A stretch of DNA of 64,000 nt. Source: Lingula anatina (lineage: Eukaryota > Brachiopoda > Lingulata > Lingulida > Lingulidae). Both the position numbers and the translations under genes were made by a program. The stretch covers positions 434,001 through 498,000 of the forward strand of contig NW_019774547.1 of the NCBI RefSeq assembly GCF_001039355.2, in the 5' to 3' direction. Within the stretch, counting starts at the first letter, position 1. Each line of letters begins with the position of its first letter. This document shows positions 56,176-64,000 of the stretch, piece after piece. The notes beneath the pieces are model-generated. The model was not told the DNA's origin and searched no databases. It was given only the letters and a program-made list of their open reading frames with translations.

Positions 56176-59100
56176 ACTGAGGACTGAATATTTTGTCAGT
56201 AATATTACATAGTATACCCATGTACATGGTTAATGGCAGTTACATATAGGTACATGTTCTTAATTCAAAGAAATTGAAAGAAAAAACACAGCATTAAATA
56301 TTTCAATATTGTCCTTACGTGTCAAGTTCAACCTTCCTCTTCCTGGCGGGCTCACGTAGTCATGACTTGAGGCTGAGAGAACTCTGTCTTGTATGATGCC
56401 ACTGGCCATCCCCAGCAGATCCATGCACTCTGGAATAGAGCAATAGGGAACGGCTTGATTGATATATATTTCCAGGAAAATTCAAACAAAAAACATACAA
56501 AACAACTGTTAGAACAACAAGGCAGCAAAGCTGTCAAATGTACAGACAAAAAGCAGGAAATAACAAAATAGGCTACTGTCAATTCTAATGCAAAAGTACA
56601 TTATGTTAAACTGCAAATTCAACTTCAAATTTTAATTATGCTCAACAGGTAATACCAATGTAAGTANCCGTTTATTAGATCTTAGATACAAGTTTCCTCA
56701 AACAAATTCTCTGAATGACAAATATGCTTTATGATATTAATGAATAACTTATAACTTTATATACAATACACTGTATATACTGACTGATGTGCCATTCTGA
56801 TCCTGATATGTTATCCATGGTCCTGTATCACTGTCACTGTAGTTGACACGAAATGATGTCACCCAGTTGTCCTGATCCTGTTGTCCTTGTATCATGATTT
56901 GTTGGACTTTGTACCCTTCCTCCATGTTTATCTCTATGTACTGGTCAGTGTCAGCTATCTCAGCTACCCAACCTCCTGTTATACCACCAGTACCAACTGT
57001 AACATAAAGAGGGGATATATACCGTTATATATATATATAAGACTGAGGACTGAATATTTTGTCAGTAATATTACATAGTATACCCATGTACATGGTTAAT
57101 GGCAGTTACATATAGGTACATGTTCTTAATTCAAAGAAATTGAAAGAAAAAACACAGCATTAAATATTTCAATATTGTTCTTACGTGTCAAGTTCAACCT
57201 TCCTCTTCCTGGCGGGCTCACGTAGTCATGACTTGAGGCTGAGAGAACTCTGTCTTGTATGATGCCACTGGCCATCCCCAGCAGATCCATGCACTCTGGA
57301 ATACAGCAATAGGGAATGGCTTGATTGTTATATATTTCCAGGAAAATTAAATTTAAAACATACTATACAACTGTTGAAACAATAATGATTGAACATTAAC
57401 TAAATGAACTTAAAAAACAGCAAATGTAACCCTAGAAGATAAAAAAAAACTCACTTACCAAATGCATAGACCCAATACTTAGGTATACTAAGATAAACTT
57501 CTTTTGTGGTGGCATTGATGTTGATGTTGTAATCAATTGGTTCAAATGTTGCCGACACTAGGCAAGTGTTGCTTAAAGTCAAAGATACATTGGCTGTGGT
57601 TCCTCTTGGTGGTGTGCCGCCATCTATAACTGCTATATTGAAGGTCAGTGTGGTGTTGAGGACATAAACCTCTCTGTGCAAATCCATGCGGTTTGAATAA
57701 TTGAGTGGTGGACTGTTAAATGCAAAAAAAATCAGAACACTTTCTTAGAATATGCACACAACAATTAAATGCTTGCATGGTTGCTTTGATTCTGAATATT
57801 TTAAAAGACAAAAAATAAAGCTTAATAAATTATGCATTAGTATTGGCTGTGAATATTATAATGGAGCAAACTACATGTATATGAAGTGATATCATCAGTC
57901 TGAAACCACCTACTCTGCCGTGACATCTGACACATAATATGACAGCTCAGAGTTAATTCCACTATCAGCATCCGAAACATTCAGGTTGATAATTGGGTCT
58001 TGCTTCAGAGCTGGAATAGGCTCAAAACTGAAGGTATCCTCTACCAGGATTGGACAGTTGTCATTTACATCAGTTATCCACACCTAAAGATGGTAAATAA
58101 ATAAATAAATTTATCAACTCACTAAATGTAAAGCTATGACCCACATCAATTTCATTTTTTTTTAATTAAGATTTTGGATTTCACTCAATGTATTTTACCT
58201 TAGAAAAAAAAAAAGAATTTAACAAATTTTGTACCTTCAAGTTCCTGGGAATCTGATAATTGTCTATCTGAATTTGACAGTTCAGATCAACATTTTCCAC
58301 AATTTTGTAAAAACAAAGTGTGCCATTTTACAATTTTTATGCTACTGGATATCACATATTCTCTAAACACATGCCACCTCGCAGCTCTAGATATCTATAT
58401 AATACACTGCTTACTCACCCTGACTGCTATGGTCCCAGTCAGCGAGTTCCCAGTGTCTACCACAGTCATGGTAACATAATAACTGGTCTGGACCTCATAG
58501 TCCAGGGTTGTATTGAGAGTGAGCAGAGCAGATGTGGTGGACAGAGTGTAGCTCTCTCGGTCTGTAAACACTGGTTCAGGTTCAAAGGTGGCAGCAGTGG
58601 GACATACTGGCAGTCAGAAGAAACAAAAATATCAGAAACATGACATGGCTAGCTGTTAGATTTTTTTAAAATGCTTTGCAAAAATATTATGTAATGAACT
58701 CCATTTCACTCACTACCTTTCATCTACTGGTTAAGTACAACATCAGTTAAAACATAATATGAACCCCTATTCAAGAGCATATAATTTATACTGAACTTCA
58801 CAATAAAAATGTTATGCATATTCACAGGTTTCTATAAATGAGTAGCATGGCAGTATTACCCAGGAATTCCACTGGCACCCCAGATATGTTGGTGTATGTG
58901 GGGGAAGCTTCTGTTGGGGCTACTGCAGCAGCCTGATTGGCCGAAGTATCCTCCTTGATTGTGAAATGTCTGGCCTCATTACCTTAAAAAGAGACAAAAT
59001 CTTAAAGTTATTAAAACTTATTTTACCTTTCATTAAGCTAAGACCATTTTATAACAGAGTTGTTCAGTGTAGAATTCACAAGAGTGACATTCCACTAGGT

Positions 59101-62100
59101 GTATGGTAATCATTGTGTCATATATTAAGTGCATGCTACAAATATGATTTAAAATTTAATTTTGCATAATATAATGATATAATTATATGCCCTAAATAAA
59201 AACATACCACTAAGCAGAGAAATTTCATAATTTGGCCCAGAAGAGAAATCATCAGTTAGTGCCATAGCAGTCAGTATGCCATCCACATGGAAGTCTTCAG
59301 CAATGGTCACAGTATAGTCCACTGGGGGGACATCGTCCACTATCACAGCTGATGTGGTCTCAATAAACAACTGACTTGTACATAGTCTCCGCTCTACATG
59401 GAATAGGTCGAAGTGGTAGAGCTCACCAACCTGAAATATTGTCGTGACTATTGTCTTATTGGGACACCATATTATATATACCAGTATCTTATCCTTTATA
59501 AAATCACATGCCTTTTTCAGAGTTTTTCCCTAGGTCAATACTAAAATTTACATACGAAGCTGAAGCAGTTTAAAAGGAAATAAAGAAAATTACATTTTAT
59601 TTTATTGAAGAAAATTAATTTTGCAAACTAAAAATCAACCTGAAGTTCTAAGTGGACTGCTTCAGTGGCAACTGTTACAAGGTTAGTGCACTGTGTACCA
59701 ACTAATATCCCCTGCTCCACTACTGTATTCCCTCCTCCTGGAATAAAAATACCTTGATAAGTAGATGGAATGAAAATGCAAAAAAGTAATACTAACAGAT
59801 AAAGATATCATATGGAGGCATGGATATGACCCAGCTTTCAAGGTGAAAACTCAACCCCTCATATGACCTCTACTAAAATTTCCTGGCTTCTATACAACAG
59901 TTTCTAAACTTCCCTGTCAAAATAAAAAAAGAGAAATTCTCCCAAACAGGAAATTATAGTTTAATACTTAAAAATTACCTGAACTAATTTATTTCATTAT
60001 AAATCGATTGATATTCCTGCACTGTCTTACTACGTGTATATCACCCAGGGTATGAGTCAGAATACTAACCTGAAGAAGCGGCAGCTGAGATGTTCACTTT
60101 CTTACATACTACACTGCTGGCAGTGGTATTCAGTGTGATCTCCAGGACTAGTACTTTATTAAGGTACAGCCAGATATCTTCCCCACCAGCTATGGTGAAA
60201 GTTTCCTCTCCTGTGAACTCAAACCCTGCCCTGATGGCTGTAGTGAAACTGCAAGGAAAAACAGTCATCATATTGTGGAAGCACATGTTGCAACCTTTAC
60301 AAAGATATCTAAAGACACGCACTAAGATAATGAAATCTAAACATTTTAACAGGTTCAATGGTATCCTAAAAACCAAAGTAGAAAATAGATTACAAAATAC
60401 AGACTGACATTGTTTAAAATATCTTTTCTTTTCCAGACAGCTTTCAATATTTGGTTTAACTTTTGAGGTGTGGTCATTAGAAAATTCAGGCCTACCCAAA
60501 ATTATGGAGCACATTGTTGCAGTCTCTCTGTCCCTCTGCTCCATATCCAACACCATCTAGAGGGAAGAAGGCAGAGGAGTGGAACCTAGAAATCAATAAA
60601 TATTTCACAAAGCTTTAAAAGTAATTAAACAAAGTGTGCCACAAAAAGGCATTTATATGAAGTTGCTAAAAGATAATATGCATATACATGTACCCAGTAA
60701 CTCAAGATTCACATTATCACTTATGTCATTATCTCTTGATCGAATATAGCAAGATGAGTGTGGTTATATAAATCTATCATTCTTGCAGATTTGCAGGAAA
60801 TTTGATGCATGCTTGCTGCAAACTCTAATTATACTAAGGATGCCACTGAAGATGATCAACAGAAACTTTTCAACCCCATAAGTTCATATTTCAAAACTAA
60901 AGAGAGGTTGTTACCTGAATTTCAGTTCTTTTACATAAATGAACTCACAATGAATCAGCTGACTAAAATATGACACAAAACTGGTAGAAACATTAAAGAA
61001 AAATCACCACTGTCCATCCAATACCTGTGAGTGGGTACAGCAGCACCAGCCTGACTGGACAGGGTCATGTTAACATGGACCTCAACATTGGTACCGGCCA
61101 CCTTCCTGAACCAGTCTGAGTAAGTGTCCAGTGTTGGATTGGTGGACATGGCTGGCCAGGCACCATATGGACTGGCAACATATCTTGGCTGTGTTACAGC
61201 AGTGGTACTTGTGCCAGTGAAATCAGTGTGCACTAGGCTGAAGTCATAGTATGTGGAGATGACAATGTAATCCTGGACTTGGGCACCAGAATCCCCTAGA
61301 AAATTATATATAGTTGAAAATAAGTTACTTATATAGAAATGATATTTAACACAAGTTTATGGGACCAGAGATATAAATCACTGTCATTAATTCATCTAAC
61401 AGTTGGCTTTATTTCACATTCTGAGGCACAAAGATGTGCACGTTATCATGGAATTTCAAAATAAATAGAATCTGAATACAGATTTGAGGTCTATATTTTG
61501 TCACTGATTTACTTCCTTCCTCACAGAACACACTAAAAATAATAATATAACAAAATGGTCTACTCAGTTAAAGAACATTTCCAATTTCTGGAAACCTGTT
61601 CAGATGTACATATAGGTACTAGTATATAAAGATGATCACCTAGAGATGCAAGAGTTGTGGTGACATAGGCAGGAGAACTGAAGCCACTTGTAATCCCCTG
61701 ATACTGTAACTGAACATGGCATATGTAGTCTGTGCCCAGTTGCACACCATCTGCCTCTACAAACAAAGCCTGGGGAGGGGAACTGCCAGACACACTGCTG
61801 TTTAAAGTGCTGGCGATGGCACTCTCACAGGTGACAAGATAAAGCCTGGAATAATGTTAATGGTTTTGTACAGGAAACAAGTATATTAGTGCACATAATG
61901 TTTAATGTATGGCAACATCAAACCATGTTCTGTGTATACATTCTAAAACCAATTAATTGACCTCTTTTATCCCCTTCCATTTCACTTTTACAAGTCATTG
62001 CCTTAATCATGCATATCTTACAAAAATATTTGTACAAACAAGTCAAGCCAAATCATCAAATTCTCTTACTCGGCATAGATGAAAAAATTGCAAAAACGTT

Positions 62101-63926
62101 TCAGTTTAATAATGCATGATATTGGTCTTAAAGACAAATGTCTGCTATGCTGACATCACCACTCCCCTACACCCCTTTCCAATAAACTCTCTACCCCAGT
62201 CAACTTACCACTGGCTCCTGTCCCCAGCTGCCTGGCCAGGGTACAGGAAGGGAGGGTGGTTCCAGTCCACCTGTATCTGATAAGCTGCAGGGGCAATGGC
62301 CGTCACATTGACTGCAGCTAAAAAAGGGCAATGAAGACTACAGTTGTTAATTGTTACAGGATATGTGGCACATCCTTCTTTGAGTTTCGCTGAATGTTGA
62401 AGTACTGTAGTCTGCCAAATGTGCAAGTAGGCAAAAAAAAAAAAAAACTAGTACATGTCATATAGTGATGACAACAGAGACTGTAATAATGATTTCTGGC
62501 CAGAGGGAGCTAATCTTGATTCTATTGTCTACTTGTCTACTGTCCTTAGTGCTGATATAAGATGCATGTTGTTAGAGTGACCTCCAGTGGACAGGGATTA
62601 ATAGTTTACCATTCACTGAAATGGCGCATTTCATGTTAACTTGACAAATTGCTGCTTTACAAAAACTAGACAGTAAAGTTGTCAAATGAACAGACCAACT
62701 ACAATGCAACTTGACTGAAATCTACTTTCATTCACATGCCCGAACTGGTAAAATTTTCAGACAAATTAAATGGCGAGTGGGAAGGAGTGCCAAAATTCTC
62801 TTTTTTTTTTTTCAAAACCCAATTACCTTATTTTAGCCACTGCACCATTTTAAACACATAGGTCAGGGAAACATTGTACAAACATATGTCAAACATACTT
62901 ACAACACTGATAATTCTCTAAACTCAGATCTGTGTACTGGAGAGATGCAGCTGAATCAAACCCATATCCTATTGTTTCATTAGGGCTGGCACACCTGGCT
63001 GAAGTCAACTTGTTGGCAACCATGGACAGAGAGTGGTAAGTATAACAGTCACATGATAGTGGGTTGTTGGACAAATCTCTGAAAAGTCAATGGCTGTTAA
63101 TCTAGATTGTTGCTGGTTTGTTTAAATGGAGCAGCATTTAAAACAAGGATATCAATAGAAGAACTACTGTGTGTTACAAGGAAGCCTCTATATACCATAG
63201 CCATGGTAGCTGAACATTTGACAACAAAACATGTAATGCCACAAATAATGCATTTACAGCACAAGTAGCTATTTTTTTTCAAGTAAGATTCTCAAAAGAT
63301 AATCTTTGAATAAAAAAAACTTGTCCTTACACAGTATTCAATGCTTGATCTACAAGTAGGTAGAAGGTTCCGTTCTGACCCATTCCTAGTGTCTTGATCT
63401 GGTTATCAGACACGTCCACTGTGGCCAGACTGGTCAGCCCATCAAAACTGGGCAGGTGGGGAATTAAGTTGTTACCTAGTCTTAAAGTTGCCAGTGAATT
63501 CAAACCATTGAAGGCTCCATCCTCAATCCTCTCAATAAGATTTCTCTGAAGTTTGCTAAAAATAATAATGCCAAAGCTTAGAGAGCTGTCCAATATGTAC
63601 ATGGAGAGGACCAAAAGTTATGACATGAACTGTTTAAATCATAGAAATCTTGTTTCTGATGTCACTGTACGCCCACATCACAAAGGTGATGTACCTTTGA
63701 ACTCTAAATACTACAGAAAACTATCTATTCATCTAGTGAAGTTTGTTCAGTGAATTTTCATGTCAATTTGCTGAATACTCACAGTGTAGCTAGACTGGTC
63801 AAAGGTGATAAAACTGTGCCTCTCAAAACTGCAATTCTATTCTCAGATAAATCCAATGAAGTGAGACTGGATTGTCCTGCAAAGGAGCCATCTGGGATGT
63901 CAGAGATCTGATTTCTTGGCATATCT
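44311..63926 (-). CDS. Giant thrombospondin-like matrix protein (LRR-FN3-fibro-slime-cadherin-F5/8C-Cys repeat-EGF-TSP3-TSP_C-LamG)
   Basis: More than 30 exons on the minus strand; the 5' end is off the window. From N to C: leucine-rich repeats (63783-63926, 63331-63555) with LRRCT (62903-63078, NPLSCDC); FN3 (62209-62317, 61640-61845); PA14-like fibro-slime domain (61025-61295, 60496-60586, 60070-60248, 59640-59737, start of 59208-59430; [33 protein letters not shown]); two cadherin-like repeats (59208-57459; [21 protein letters not shown]); F5/8C discoidin (57185-55514); GCC2/3-type Cys-rich modules and the 18-unit array (54831-55003, 54322-54488, 53192-54196); EGF, one calcium-binding (52671-50815; [12 protein letters not shown]); TSP type 3 repeats (50287-48336; [14 protein letters not shown]); TSP C-terminal lectin-like domain (48336-46927; [28 protein letters not shown]); LamG (46927-45090). 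The last exon (44311-44424) has RRRRRRS. Likely secreted, Ca2+-binding and adhesive. It resembles the class called mega-thrombospondins. Confidence 0.88.
44520..44585. repeat. TA microsatellite
   Basis: TA run in the last intron of the thrombospondin-like gene. Confidence 0.95.
53186..54103 (-). repeat. 18 x 51-bp coding minisatellite with a splice donor in every unit
   Basis: The motif AGGACACCAG begins at 53211 and recurs every 51 bp to 54078: 18 copies. Each unit encodes the 17 residues [17 protein letters not shown], half of a GCC2/3 or ephrin-receptor-like Cys module. Inner units look identical. Variation is confined to the ends (CGG for TGC context near 53244, T for I near 53283, R for S at both ends). 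Each unit contains GTGGGTAAGTCTATAG on the coding strand; GTAAGT in the last unit (53186-53191) is the exon's own donor. Confidence 0.95.
55777..56666. repeat. Left copy of duplicated F5/8C exon pair
   Basis: Contains exons 56319-56429 and 55873-56084, nearly identical to 57185-57295 and 56785-56996. It holds a 70-bp TA run (56103-56173) that is only about 14 bp in the other copy. The copy diverges just before the N at 56667. The pair totals 323 bp, which is not a multiple of three, so using both pairs would shift the frame. Confidence 0.85.
56103..56173. repeat. TA microsatellite
   Basis: TA run in an F5/8C intron; strongly length-variable relative to the duplicate copy near 57014-57038. 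Confidence 0.95.
56667..56667. other. Single-N assembly join
   Basis: Lone N between the two copies of the F5/8C exon pair. Confidence 0.85.
56689..57385. repeat. Right copy of duplicated F5/8C exon pair
   Basis: Partner of 55777-56666. Exons 57185-57295 ([19 protein letters not shown]) and 56785-56996 ([20 protein letters not shown]) make up the first two thirds of a discoidin domain, completed by the single exon 55514-55670. Confidence 0.85.
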
Positions 63927-64000
63927 CTAAAAATAAAAAAAAAATTTGTTCAATTTTCAATTACTGTAAATATTGCAGTTCTTGACAAGCTCTCACATTC

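Noticed and set aside
56389-56571. 60-residue plus-strand open frame
   Set aside because: Overlaps the antisense strand of an F5/8C exon and an intron; no support.

Overview
The window is AT-rich, intron-dense animal nuclear DNA. Vertebrate-recognisable genes are split into many small exons with GT-AG introns, and there are microsatellites, several inverted-repeat elements and assembly gaps. Its gene content (MED23, SMIM8, a xylosyltransferase-like GT14 enzyme, a DNA polymerase mu/TdT-type enzyme, LETM1, and a very large thrombospondin-type matrix protein with LRR, FN3, fibro-slime, cadherin, F5/8C, EGF and LamG modules) fits a heterozygous marine invertebrate bilaterian such as a hemichordate, cephalochordate, echinoderm or mollusc. 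I cannot place it more closely from sequence alone.

Layout, left to right. 1-12343: MED23 on the minus strand, 3' end off the window; three exons occur twice, around a decayed PIF/Harbinger transposon. 12344-12846: short intergenic region shared with SMIM8 (plus, 12847-13408). 15117-24628: xylosyltransferase-like gene (minus) whose first coding exon encodes a type II anchor and a Cys-rich domain resembling a SUEL lectin. 25731-31498: a 2.6-3.2 kb segment present twice around a single N, one copy carrying a 605-bp TIR element with a RecQ-like helicase fragment. 30010-35691: POLM-like gene (minus), head-to-head with LETM1 (plus, 36881-42341). 44311 to the right edge: the giant thrombospondin-like gene (minus), 5' end off the window, with an 18-unit 51-bp coding minisatellite at 53186-54103.

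The genes do not form an operon or pathway; they are ordinary housekeeping and extracellular genes, with two head-to-head pairs that may share promoters. The most interesting signals are (a) the 51-bp array, in which every unit carries a consensus, phase-identical 5' splice site, so one exon could end after any number of 17-residue repeats; (b) the domain combination of the matrix protein; (c) a possible lectin-glycosyltransferase fusion; (d) a filled/empty-site pair for a TIR element carrying a helicase fragment. Three tandem duplications sit beside single-N joins and, where I could test it, break exon phase, so I read them as uncollapsed alleles rather than real duplications. All exon borders were read by eye from GT-AG signals and protein similarity and may be off by a few bases.
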